From Georgfuchsia toluolica (GTDB lineage: Bacteria; Pseudomonadota; Gammaproteobacteria; Burkholderiales; Rhodocyclaceae), in NCBI RefSeq assembly GCF_907163265.1, contig NZ_CAJQUM010000001.1, positions 868,001 to 932,000 of the forward strand: DNA of 64,000 nucleotides. Direction: 5' to 3'. The notes under the pieces were generated by a model. It saw only the letters and a list, made by a program, of their open reading frames with translations. It ran no database searches and was not told where the DNA came from. Shown here in pieces: positions 1 to 7,609 of this stretch (positions are counted from its first letter, which is position 1; each line of letters opens with the position of its first letter). The position numbers were made by a program, and so were the translations under genes.

Positions 1-1
1 T

Positions 2-451
2 GAGTATTACTTGCCCGCACTGAAGGAACTGCTGGAATCGCGCTGGGACCATCTGGTCGATCTCAACATGGCTACGCTCGATTTCCTTCGCGACGCGCTG
101 GCCATCAGCACCCCCATGGTCAGGAGTTCAGAGCTTGGCGTGTCAGGATCGAAATCGGAACTGATCCTGAATCTGTGTCGTGCCGCGGGCGCAGATACCT
201 ATCTCGCCGGTATGGGTGGCTCGCGCGACTACCTCGACCGCGCTGCCTTCGCCCGTGCAAATATCGAGCTGGCCTGGCAGGACTTCCGCCATCCGCGCTA
301 CGCGCAATGTGGCGGAGGCGAATTTGTCGCCGGGCTTTCTGCTGTTGATGCGCTATTCAACCAGGGCCCGCATAGCCGCAGTTTCCTGAGCGGCAAGATC
401 ACAACTGATTACCCTCTCGCAGCGTCACAGCGCGAAGTTGCTCACGCCTGA
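2..451 (+). CDS. WbqC-like family protein, 3' part
   Basis: The reading frame is open at the left edge of the window, so only the last 150 residues are visible. The segment has the pattern of WbqC-like proteins: a hydrophobic stretch on a predicted acyl/amino-transfer scaffold, a G-x-K-S-E-x-L segment near residue 50, a following GAD-T-Y-L-x-G motif, and a C-terminal block reading L-S-x-x-D-A-L-F-N-x-G-P. WbqC proteins occur in O-antigen and polysaccharide biosynthesis loci, but their biochemical role is not settled. The gene ends 14 bases before the downstream diguanylate cyclase, so the two may be cotranscribed. What lies upstream cannot be seen. The family call is fairly sure; the function is not. 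Confidence 0.72.
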   Translation, partial: EYYLPALKELLESRWDHLVDLNMATLDFLRDALAISTPMVRSSELGVSGSKSELILNLCRAAGADTYLAGMGGSRDYLDRAAFARANIELAWQDFRHPRYAQCGGGEFVAGLSAVDALFNQGPHSRSFLSGKITTDYPLAASQREVAHA

Positions 452-465
452 GTTGAACGCATGTC

Positions 466-1578
466 ATGGCGAACATTCTGATTTCCGTCGGCAATGCGTC
501 CATCCGTCGCTATCTGGCGATGGCCCTCGAACTCAAGGGCCATCAGGTGTTCAAGGCCGAGAGCGACGAACAGGCCAGGGAAATGATTCGCGCCATCAAG
601 CTCGACCTGCTGCTTATTGACGTATTGATGCCGCGAGCGGGCGGGTATCAGCTTGTCCGGCACCTGCGCATGGAAATCGGCACGCAGCTGCCGTCCGTGA
701 TCTTCCTCGCCTCTCCCTATATGGAAAGCGAGGCGCGCCTCTTGGCCGATGCTTGCGGCGTCTCCCGAGTCATCACCAATGTTACGGATTCGGACGCGTT
801 CCTTGCCGCCGTCGCGGCTGCATTGTCCGAGCCGCCCACCCGGCGCGCGGAAGCGCCGGGCGGCAATGACACCGGCAACGGGCTGCACCGGATCGTCAAC
901 AGCCTCTACGGGCGGGTGGCGGAACTGAAAATGATCAACGCACGGTTGGGACACAACGCGGCCACGGGCGCCGCACAACTGGAAGTTGCGCGCTCCGCCT
1001 TGAAGCGGGAAGTCATCAAGCGCCTGCGGACCGAGCGGGACATGGCGTTGGAGAACCAGCAGCTGCGCGTCCAGTCGGTGCGCGACCCCTTGACCGGCCT
1101 CTACAACCGACGTTATCTGGAGGAATCACTCTCGCGCGAACAGAGTCGCGCCAGGCGTAGCGGCAAGCCGCTGGGCATGATGATGACCGACATCGACTAT
1201 TTCAAGCGCTGCACCGAGACCTTCGGCCAGTCGGCCGGTGAAACAATGCTGCGCGAAGCGAGCCGATGCATGGAATCCATGGCGCGCAGCGAAGATATCC
1301 TGTGCCGCTATGGCGGCGAGAAGTTCGTGCTGATAATGACAAATGCCGCGCCGGAAATACTCTTGCGACGTGCCGACGCGCTGCGTACAGCCTTGACGAA
1401 ACTTTGCGTCGAGCATGAACATCGCTCCATTGGCCCGATCACGCTCTCCATCGGACTGGCGAGTTTTCCCGATCAGGGCAGCAGCGCAGCTGAGGTATTG
1501 CACGCGGCTGATACCGCTCTCAATCAGGCCAGGTTAGCCGGGGCCAACCGCATCGTCGTCTGTGGAGCATTGGCATGA
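466..1578 (+). CDS. Receiver-like domain fused to GGDEF diguanylate cyclase
   Basis: The 370-residue protein has a response-regulator-like domain (about 1-120), a linker with coiled-coil character (about 140-205) and a GGDEF domain (about 207-368). The putative phospho-acceptor D52 is present. The acidic pair that normally follows the first strand is replaced by V8/G9, so phosphorylation may be lost or altered. The signature is GGEKF (283-287): the third, catalytic position keeps Glu but the fourth is Lys. An RxxD inhibitory site (RSED, 274-277) sits at the canonical distance before the signature. The expected reaction is 2 GTP to c-di-GMP in the cytoplasm, with product inhibition. Activity is likely but unproven because of the substitutions. 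The gene converges on the secretion operon; a short CCTGAC/GTCAGG hairpin (1591-1605) lies between them. Confidence 0.85.
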   Translation: MANILISVGNASIRRYLAMALELKGHQVFKAESDEQAREMIRAIKLDLLLIDVLMPRAGGYQLVRHLRMEIGTQLPSVIFLASPYMESEARLLADACGVSRVITNVTDSDAFLAAVAAALSEPPTRRAEAPGGNDTGNGLHRIVNSLYGRVAELKMINARLGHNAATGAAQLEVARSALKREVIKRLRTERDMALENQQLRVQSVRDPLTGLYNRRYLEESLSREQSRARRSGKPLGMMMTDIDYFKRCTETFGQSAGETMLREASRCMESMARSEDILCRYGGEKFVLIMTNAAPEILLRRADALRTALTKLCVEHEHRSIGPITLSIGLASFPDQGSSAAEVLHAADTALNQARLAGANRIVVCGALA

Positions 1579-1600
1579 AGTTGGCCCAAGCCTGACCTGG

Positions 1601-2104
1601 TCAGGGTCCGGCCGCCCTTACCGGCGGCACGTATGCGAACTTCCAGTCAGCATAGCTCGGCGTACCGCCGCTCCATCCCAGTTCGGCCGGGAAATTGGCG
1701 CGTTTGAACGGACGACCTTCGGCCAGGCTATATACGCCCATGATGCCTCCACCGAGAGCCGGCACCAATCCCCATTGGTACGAGTTCGTCAGCGGATCCC
1801 GATAGGGCCGACGCAAATAGCGTCGTGTATTCGGCAGACGTTCGTCGCGCAGCAAGGCTTCAAGCGTCATCGGATAGGCCTTGATCCCTGGCGACCGCTC
1901 GTAATACTGCTCGATGGCACGGCGGTATTGCATGCCGACGAACAGCAGCTCGCTTTCCTTCGACCGCTGCTGCACCTGGTGCCAGATCGTGCTCGTTGCG
2001 GCGAGGACCGCCCCCATGGCTGCGATGACGATCAGCAGCGCGATAAATGCGACACCCCGCTGACTGGCGTCACCAACTGCTGTAAGGCGTGCCATCTTTG
2101 CCAT
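1601..2104 (-). CDS. GspK-like minor pseudopilin, atypical
   Basis: This is the last gene of the minus-strand secretion operon, 167 residues. The N-terminus has a short leader ending in Arg-Gly followed by a hydrophobic helix, as in prepilins. The mature +5 Glu found in most pseudopilins is absent; the sequence after Gly is V-A-F-I-A. Loss of Glu5 is known for GspK-type tip pseudopilins, so a tip role is possible, but this protein is much shorter than GspK. The soluble domain has a Y-P-x-T-L-E-x-L-L segment and an R-R-P-Y-R-D-P-L-T motif typical of small pseudopilins. The start is set by an AAGG-type ribosome site; it overlaps the previous gene by 35 bases in another frame. Confidence 0.72.
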   Translation of the reverse strand: MAKMARLTAVGDASQRGVAFIALLIVIAAMGAVLAATSTIWHQVQQRSKESELLFVGMQYRRAIEQYYERSPGIKAYPMTLEALLRDERLPNTRRYLRRPYRDPLTNSYQWGLVPALGGGIMGVYSLAEGRPFKRANFPAELGWSGGTPSYADWKFAYVPPVRAAGP

Positions 2105-2483
2105 TGCCTTCTGCTCCGCTCCTGATATCTGAAACGCGACCTTTGCCGGGATCGGCCGGAGCCACCACGATCCAGGTCTGGTCGCTGTCGGTGATCGGAT
2201 CGGGCGGGATCCGCCGCAGGTACTTGCGGTCGGTCAGATCCGCGAGCTTGTCCGGATAGCGGTTGTTGTCGCCATAGAACTTGTCGAGAGCCTCGCGCAT
2301 CTGGTGCAGGTTCTCACGCAGCACCGCCTCCTTCGCTGCATCGACGCGGCCGAAATATTGCGGCACCGCCAGCGACATCAATACAGCGATGATCGCCATG
2401 ACCACCAGCAATTCGATCAGCGTGAAGCCGGCCCGAAATACTCGGTGGGCGAGGCGCGTATGTGTTCCGATTGTCGTGCTCAT
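2070..2483 (-). CDS. Type II secretion pseudopilin (GspG/H-like)
   Basis: A 137-residue prepilin-like protein. A 19-residue basic leader ends in A-G, followed by F-T-L-I-E and a long hydrophobic helix, which is the classical class III signal cleaved by prepilin peptidase. The soluble part contains a helix, then N-R-Y-P and R-R-I-P-x-D-P-I-T, as in GspG-like pseudopilins of pilus-like secretion systems. The longer open frame upstream reads through the previous gene in another frame, so I chose the ATG 19 residues before the cleavage site. The gene lies 13 bases after the preceding pseudopilin gene. It presumably forms part of the periplasmic pseudopilus that pushes cargo through the secretin. 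Confidence 0.82.
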   Translation of the reverse strand: MSTTIGTHTRLAHRVFRAGFTLIELLVVMAIIAVLMSLAVPQYFGRVDAAKEAVLRENLHQMREALDKFYGDNNRYPDKLADLTDRKYLRRIPPDPITDSDQTWIVVAPADPGKGRVSDIRSGAEGNGKDGTPYSSW

Positions 2484-2496
2484 TGCGCTCACGCTC

Positions 2497-2973
2497 TCAC
2501 CATTGCCGATAGGGAACGCCGTTGATGCCGGTATCCGGGCTGAGGGAATAGACGTCATAGACGTCGGCACCCCGCTGTGGCCGGTCATACTCGCTGAGAT
2601 AGCTGCGCTGCCCCCAGGTATCCTCGGGCTTGAGCTTGGGATCGGCGAAAGGATCGCGCGGAATGCGGCGCAGAAAATGAATCGGGGCAGCGTTCGGACT
2701 CTTCGCATCCTTGACGCCCGTCACCAGCAGGGTGAGCGACTTCGGATAGCCTGAATCGCCCGATTGCACAACGATGCGCCCTTCGTCACCGGCCTGCTTG
2801 TAGTCATCGAGCGCGTCGCGGATCTGGTGTAACGCGCTGCGCAGCTCCGCTTCCCGGCCGCGCTTGACGACGAGTTCCTGCATGGGCAGGGCCAGAGTCG
2901 CAAACAGTGCGATCAGCGCCAGGGCCACGATCAGTTCGATCAAGGTGAAGCCCTTGTGGGGGCACGACTTCAA
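2497..2973 (-). CDS. Type II secretion pseudopilin
   Basis: The 158-residue product starts with a very short leader ending in K-G, followed by F-T-L-I-E-L-I and a hydrophobic helix, so it is a prepilin peptidase substrate. The soluble domain carries the R-R-I-P-R-D-P-F pattern and ends in V-P-Y-R-Q-W, close to the C-terminus of its downstream neighbour, suggesting tandem duplication of an ancestral pseudopilin. The start is TTG in a 4-base TTGA overlap with the secretin stop codon, implying translational coupling. No prepilin peptidase gene is in the window, so processing must rely on one encoded elsewhere. Confidence 0.82.
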   Translation of the reverse strand: MKSCPHKGFTLIELIVALALIALFATLALPMQELVVKRGREAELRSALHQIRDALDDYKQAGDEGRIVVQSGDSGYPKSLTLLVTGVKDAKSPNAAPIHFLRRIPRDPFADPKLKPEDTWGQRSYLSEYDRPQRGADVYDVYSLSPDTGINGVPYRQW

Positions 2974-5252
2974 GGCGGCGACACCGTAATGGCGAAGGCG
3001 GCCGGGCTCACTGGTCCCAGAACCTGGCTGCCGCTTCCAAGCGGGTCGGTCGCCAAGGTAGTGATGCGGGTAGCCGTGCTCGGCTTGAGCGCGCGGTATT
3101 CGATTTCCACCAGTCGGCCGTCACCGTTGGCGCCCGCCATCGGGTCGTCAGTGCCGCCGGTGCGTTTCTGGCTCAGAACAATAAGGCCGTCGGCTGGCGC
3201 GATGCGCTTACTGAATGCGGTTTTCGCATTCCCTTGAGCCATGAATGCTCCCGGTATGACGTCGATGGCTTCCAGAACGGTCGGGTCGTACTTGACCTGG
3301 AGCGGAAAGTCCGTGATACCCACCTGACTCGATACCTGGAGAGCCAACTTGAAGGTCCCTCCGACTGCGACTTCAGCAGGGCCGTCCCAGTGCAACAACG
3401 CCGGAGCAGCGGCCGCCGGCTCCGGCGTGGCGGGAACCGCTGGTGCTGGGGCCGGGGTAGCCGGTGCCTTATCCGCATCATTGCTTGCCTTGAGCGGGAC
3501 TGCTGAACGCAGGCGCGGATTGTTTTCCGTGCCGGACCAGAACTGACTCGGCACCTGGGACGGCGGCACGAGTCCGCGCACGATGCGCGGGGTGATGGAG
3601 AGCACGAGTTCGGATTTCTGGTTGTTGTTGCCCTCGTTCGCGAACAGGCGGCCAAGGACGGGAAACTGGCTCAGCCCGGGGACACGGTTGGCGGTTTTCC
3701 GGTCGTCGTCGTTGATCAGCCCGCCCAGAATCTGGGTCTCGCCGTCCTTGAGGCGCAGTACGGTCGCAGCATTGCGGCCGCTGATCTGGTAGGAGATGGT
3801 GCCGGATGCGCTCTTGCTCTGGGCACCGAGGGCACTGACTTCCAGCGCCAGCTTGATCGCAATCTCGTCGTTGGGATAGATGATGGGTTCCACCTCGAGC
3901 TTCAGCCCGACGTCTACGTATTGGACGTTTTCGGAGACGAACCCGGTTGATGTTGCAGTGGTGGTGATAATGGGCACGCGGTCGCCGATCCTGATCAGTG
4001 CCTTCTCCCTGTTGTGGGTGCGGATACGCGGATTGGCGAGCAGGTTGCTGGCATTCGCATCGTCTTGAAGATTGAGTATGAGCGGAGAAATTTCGGCGCC
4101 GACCCGGTTCGATTTGAGGTTCCCGAGATCCTTCAGCGTTAGCGTGTTGCCTGTGGAGGGCAGCGGTGTCAGGGTCAGTTGATTGGGGTACTGGATACCC
4201 AGGTTCTGCAACTGCGAACGCGTGACCTCGACGACTGCAAGTTCGAGCATGACCTCGGGTTCGGCGACATCCTGGGTGGCGACAAGTCGTTCGGCAAGCT
4301 GGATCGTCGCCGGCGTATCGCGCACGATCAGCAGGTTGAGCTTGTCGTCGGCATAGACGTGTTTCAACTTGAGCACCGTCTGCAGCATGGTCAGGACCTG
4401 CTTGGCTTCGGCGTTGGCGAGGAAAAAGTTCCTGACGACCAGATCCTGATGGTCGTCCTGCTTCGCCACCGTGTCCGGATAGATCAGCAGGGTCGTATCA
4501 TTGAGCACGCGCTGTTTCAGCTGGTTCGTCGTCAGTATCACGTCGAGCGCTTGGGCCACCGAGACATCGCGCAGAAATACGGTGACCGCGAGGTTGGCGG
4601 GAACATCCTTGTCGAGCACGAAGTTCAGGCCGCTGTGGGTGGACAGCGCCTCCAGCACCTGTTTGATGTTGGCATCGTGGAATTCGAGCGTTGTCGGCTG
4701 TTGGAACGATTTGCGCAGGGCCGGGGTGACGACTTGCTCGCGGCCTGATTTTTCGGCAATCGACTGGTGCAGCGCGCGGGCTTCCGCCTGGGCCGGATTT
4801 TCTTCCAGCACCATAGTGATCTTGCGCTCCGCCGCCTCCAGGTCATTGGCGCCAATCAGGGCTTTCGCGTCGCTTATCAGCACCGCATGACGCCGTCCCT
4901 GTTCTGTTGCCACCAGGCCGGCCATTCCATCTGCATTAGCCGGGTCCAGGGTCAGGACTCGACGATAGAGGGCTTCGGCGGCATCGAAACGGCCGGCGGA
5001 CTTTTCCACCTGTGCCTCCGCCAGCAAGCGGAACGCAATCCGTTGCTGCGCGTTGCGGTAAGCGTGGACGTATACCGGGTTATCCGGCGCTTCCCTGGCC
5101 GCTTGCTCCAGTTTGGCCAGTCCCTCTTCCTGTCTGCCGAGAGACAGCATTTCGATGCCCTGCCGATGGGCTGTTTCACCGGCGCATCCGGCAAGCGCCA
5201 GCATGACAGATGCAATCTGCCAGTGCCGGATTATTGATCTCAGACGGGTCAT
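2970..5252 (-). CDS. Secretin lipoprotein (GspD/PilQ/MshL-like) with C-terminal cohesin-like domain
   Basis: The 760-residue protein begins with a lipoprotein signal (L-A-L-A-G-C, lipidation at C23). TPR-like helical repeats follow at about 30-170, then an STN/N-domain with the F-x-x-A-x-I-x-x-V-L motif (about 190-260), a second N-domain, and the secretin barrel (about 330-560) containing V-P-G-L-S-x-x-P-V-L-G-x-L-F. After a Pro/Ala-rich linker (about 590-615) the last 140 residues resemble a cohesin-type beta-sandwich with V-x-x-D-P-x-x-L-E. It forms the outer-membrane channel of the secretion system. The start overlaps the PilP-like gene by ATGA and the stop overlaps the next pseudopilin. 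The cohesin extension is unusual on a secretin; it might bind cargo or surface structures, which is inference. Confidence 0.88.
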   Translation of the reverse strand: MTRLRSIIRHWQIASVMLALAGCAGETAHRQGIEMLSLGRQEEGLAKLEQAAREAPDNPVYVHAYRNAQQRIAFRLLAEAQVEKSAGRFDAAEALYRRVLTLDPANADGMAGLVATEQGRRHAVLISDAKALIGANDLEAAERKITMVLEENPAQAEARALHQSIAEKSGREQVVTPALRKSFQQPTTLEFHDANIKQVLEALSTHSGLNFVLDKDVPANLAVTVFLRDVSVAQALDVILTTNQLKQRVLNDTTLLIYPDTVAKQDDHQDLVVRNFFLANAEAKQVLTMLQTVLKLKHVYADDKLNLLIVRDTPATIQLAERLVATQDVAEPEVMLELAVVEVTRSQLQNLGIQYPNQLTLTPLPSTGNTLTLKDLGNLKSNRVGAEISPLILNLQDDANASNLLANPRIRTHNREKALIRIGDRVPIITTTATSTGFVSENVQYVDVGLKLEVEPIIYPNDEIAIKLALEVSALGAQSKSASGTISYQISGRNAATVLRLKDGETQILGGLINDDDRKTANRVPGLSQFPVLGRLFANEGNNNQKSELVLSITPRIVRGLVPPSQVPSQFWSGTENNPRLRSAVPLKASNDADKAPATPAPAPAVPATPEPAAAAPALLHWDGPAEVAVGGTFKLALQVSSQVGITDFPLQVKYDPTVLEAIDVIPGAFMAQGNAKTAFSKRIAPADGLIVLSQKRTGGTDDPMAGANGDGRLVEIEYRALKPSTATRITTLATDPLGSGSQVLGPVSPAAFAITVSPP

Positions 5253-5770
5253 GAATGGTCTCCAACAACGAGGGTCTGACTAATGTTCATTGGCCGGTAG
5301 CGAAAGAGCAATTGCCCTTTCTCGTACTTTTCGACCCGGTAGTCGCTACCGATCGAGTCACCGACACTGACGACGAGAACACGCTCGCCCTGCGCCAGCA
5401 TGAATGCGATGCCTTTGCCCGGCACGGCGATACGGCCGAGGAACTTGAAGGGCAGCGGAGGCGGCGGCTGTGGCGTTGTGTCGACAGGCGGCGGGGGTGG
5501 CTCCCAGGTTCGGACGGCAAAAACATCAGCGACTTGCTCGGCAGGAGCCACTGGTTCCTGGATGACGGCGGCTCCCTGGGATGGGCCGTCGGGCGCGCGT
5601 GGCGCTGCTGTCCTGGTCTGAGCAGCGCTGGGCATTGCGCTACTGGCTTGGGGATGCACTGCCTCAACGGATGGCGGGGGGCGGTTCAGCAGCCAGGACA
5701 GGGCCACTGTCGCAAGCAGGGTCGGCAGGGCCAGCCACCAGCGGCGCGGGAGTTTCGACAGCGGTTTCAT
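5249..5770 (-). CDS. GspC/PilP-like inner-membrane linker protein
   Basis: A 173-residue protein with one N-terminal membrane helix (about 12-27), a Pro/Ala-rich periplasmic linker (about 35-105) and a small beta domain (about 105-172) of the type seen in GspC homology regions and PilP: P-F-K-F-L-G-R-I, then a G-D-x-I-G-x-x-Y-x-V-E motif. In related machines this domain contacts the secretin N-domains and couples the inner-membrane complex to the outer-membrane channel. Both ends overlap neighbours by 4 bases (ATGA), with the secretin downstream and the PilO-like gene upstream, which fits this bridging role. Sequence similarity is weak and the call rests largely on position and architecture. 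Confidence 0.68.
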   Translation of the reverse strand: MKPLSKLPRRWWLALPTLLATVALSWLLNRPPPSVEAVHPQASSAMPSAAQTRTAAPRAPDGPSQGAAVIQEPVAPAEQVADVFAVRTWEPPPPPVDTTPQPPPPLPFKFLGRIAVPGKGIAFMLAQGERVLVVSVGDSIGSDYRVEKYEKGQLLFRYRPMNISQTLVVGDHS

Positions 5771-6285
5771 GGCGTAGCGGCAAAGCCGTAAGACAAGCGA
5801 ACCTGTGCGTCCACCGCCGGATCGCTTGCCTGCGAGCGCTGCAGGGTCAGTTCATCAAGGGAGGCCGACGTCGTCAGCGCCATGGCATCGCGCAAGTAGG
5901 CGCGCAGCGAAGGATAGCTGGCCTTCAACGGCATGCTGATTTCCAGTCGAGGGGGTCCATCCTTGCCCTTGAACTGATAGGAGGTGCGTTCAACAACCAG
6001 GCCGTGTTTTTCGGCAAGCGAGTTCAACTGCATCAGCAATTCGGGAGCCGCGGTCAGGGACGGCAGGCCTTTGGCTGTTCCCGCCCCCCGCGCAGAATCG
6101 GCGCCGTGAGCGGCATCGGCCAATGCAGCAGCAGTTGCAGCGAGTTGCACCTTTTCGTTTTCGAGGCTCGTGAGTTCGGTCCGCAGCGGCGCGATATTGC
6201 CGAAATAAAAAGACAGGCAAAACAGCAGCAGGCCGATGCCGACGACACCCGGCACGCCGAGCTTTTCCGGAACGACGATTTTCAC
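5767..6285 (-). CDS. PilO/GspM-like inner-membrane protein
   Basis: A bitopic protein of about 172 residues: a short cytoplasmic N-terminus, one membrane helix (about 10-28), a coiled-coil segment with E-x-x-x-L-x-x-E pattern, and a ferredoxin-like periplasmic domain, as in PilO and GspM. I chose a GTG start because GGAGGG lies 8 bases upstream and the start overlaps the stop of the preceding gene as GTGA; a GTG six codons earlier is possible. It would form the periplasmic inner-membrane ring with the PilN-like protein. It overlaps the PilP-like gene by 4 bases. Function is inferred from family architecture and gene order. Confidence 0.7.
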   Translation of the reverse strand: MKIVVPEKLGVPGVVGIGLLLFCLSFYFGNIAPLRTELTSLENEKVQLAATAAALADAAHGADSARGAGTAKGLPSLTAAPELLMQLNSLAEKHGLVVERTSYQFKGKDGPPRLEISMPLKASYPSLRAYLRDAMALTTSASLDELTLQRSQASDPAVDAQVRLSYGFAATP

Positions 6286-6812
6286 CGTACGTCCCTCCGC
6301 CACTCGGTAACCAAGGTGAATCTGACCGGATGCTGCGGATGTGCCATGACGACCTCGGACTGCGTGAGATGGGTATTGGCGAACGCCGTTGCCGCCTGGA
6401 GACGCCTGACGTAGCCCATCGCTGCGGCAATATCCTTGGCTTCGCCGGTTATCTGCACTTCGTTGGCGCCCGGTTGCAGTCCAAGCAAGGTCATCGACTC
6501 GTCGCTGGCGGCTTCAATTGATGCAAACAGCATTTCCCAGCGCGCGGACGAATATGCGGCGCCGGTTTCTTCGCGACCGCCGGTTGACGACGGCGACGAT
6601 GAGGAACTCTGGGCTGTCTTCAACAGGCTCTGCCGCTCCGCTTGACGCTTGAGCCGCGATACCTGTTGCTGGACGGCATCAAGTTCCGTGACAAGGGTGA
6701 AGTAACGAGCCAGCAATGCGCCGGTCACGATCAGGCTCGCGGTCAGCAGCACTACGCCGACGCGTCTGCGGCCGGGCACCGGCCGCTGATAGTCGAGCCA
6801 GAGGGGCCGCAT
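6282..6812 (-). CDS. PilN-like inner-membrane assembly protein
   Basis: The product has a short cytoplasmic N-terminus ending in basic residues, a membrane helix at about 19-36, a coiled-coil region (L-x-x-V-x-x-x-V-x-x-L-K-R), a Ser/Gly-rich linker and a compact periplasmic domain with a V-Q-I-T-G-E-A-x-x pattern typical of PilN/fimbrial assembly proteins. PilN binds the actin-like PilM through its cytoplasmic tail and pairs with PilO in the periplasm. Here the gene lies between the PilM/GspL-like and PilO-like genes. The ATG overlaps the upstream stop by one base (TGATG). A GTG one codon earlier is an alternative. Confidence 0.72.
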   Translation of the reverse strand: MRPLWLDYQRPVPGRRRVGVVLLTASLIVTGALLARYFTLVTELDAVQQQVSRLKRQAERQSLLKTAQSSSSSPSSTGGREETGAAYSSARWEMLFASIEAASDESMTLLGLQPGANEVQITGEAKDIAAAMGYVRRLQAATAFANTHLTQSEVVMAHPQHPVRFTLVTEWRRDVR

Positions 6813-7609
6813 CACACCAGGCCCCAGATGGCAAGGCTCGAGATGTCGTCAAAGCCGGGAAGTCCTGGCGGTTCGATCTTTTTGTGGCTCCAAAACGAGC
6901 CGGCCGGAAGGCGCGCAGCCTCGGTCAGGTCGCAAAGCCAGAGTATGCCGCCGGGCTGTCGCGCATTCAGTGCCCCTTCTTCCAGCAGCATCTGGGGAAG
7001 CATGTTGCCGTCACCGGCCCGGCTGTCGACGTACATCCACTGGCCATTCTCGATGAAGGCCAGGGTAATGCGGCCGGATTCCACCATGGTCAGGCAGCCC
7101 ACGGACTTGCCGATCTGCTGCCGCACCCGGTTGAAGATGGACATGAAGCCGGGCTGTATCGAATACAACCGGCCGCGACTTTCGCAAACAGTGCGCAGGG
7201 CGGCAAGCAGAGAGCGCGGAACGCCGGACGCCAGCGTCTGCATACCGCCCGGCGCTGGACTGACGCGCAGTTCCCAGTCGCGGGCGAGATCGCCAAAGAT
7301 GTCGCGGAATACGACCTCGGCCAAGGCTTGGCGTGCCGCTTCCGTCAAGCCGCGTGCTACCGGAAAGATGGCATGACGGACGTAATGGCCCGAGAGAACG
7401 ATCGTGATATCGTGTTCGCGCCACGCCGGTTCGGCCAGCAGGTTTTCCAGGGCAGCCAGCCCCTTGTCCCACTCGGCGGTATTCTGTTCTTTTAGCGGAA
7501 CCGTGTGCCGGTCCAGCAGGCGCGGGCGCAACAAGCCTTCCACCCACAGGGCTGAGAGCCGGTGGGGCGACAGGCCAATAATGATGCGCTCATGCCACAA
7601 ACGTGACAC
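6812..7609 (-). CDS. PilM/GspL-like cytoplasmic scaffold (actin-like fold)
   Basis: The 265-residue protein has no signal peptide. It shows the layout of an actin-like ATPase domain truncated relative to PilM: an early strand (I-I-I-G-L-S), a middle T-I-V-L-S-x-x-x-V-R segment, a region around A-L-R-T-V-C-E-S-R-G and a C-terminal half with T-L-A-F-I-E-N-G. The phosphate-binding loops of true PilM are not obvious, so nucleotide binding is doubtful. It probably links the GspE ATPase to the membrane ring. The likely start is GTG and overlaps the GspE stop by 20 bases. Identification is mainly by position between gspE and the pilN-like gene. Confidence 0.62.
   Translation of the reverse strand: MSRLWHERIIIGLSPHRLSALWVEGLLRPRLLDRHTVPLKEQNTAEWDKGLAALENLLAEPAWREHDITIVLSGHYVRHAIFPVARGLTEAARQALAEVVFRDIFGDLARDWELRVSPAPGGMQTLASGVPRSLLAALRTVCESRGRLYSIQPGFMSIFNRVRQQIGKSVGCLTMVESGRITLAFIENGQWMYVDSRAGDGNMLPQMLLEEGALNARQPGGILWLCDLTEAARLPAGSFWSHKKIEPPGLPGFDDISSLAIWGLV

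Noticed and set aside
1591-1605. Intrinsic terminator between the cyclase gene and the secretion operon
   Set aside because: CCTGAC-CTG-GTCAGG is a short stem without a T-run and overlaps the pseudopilin stop codon.
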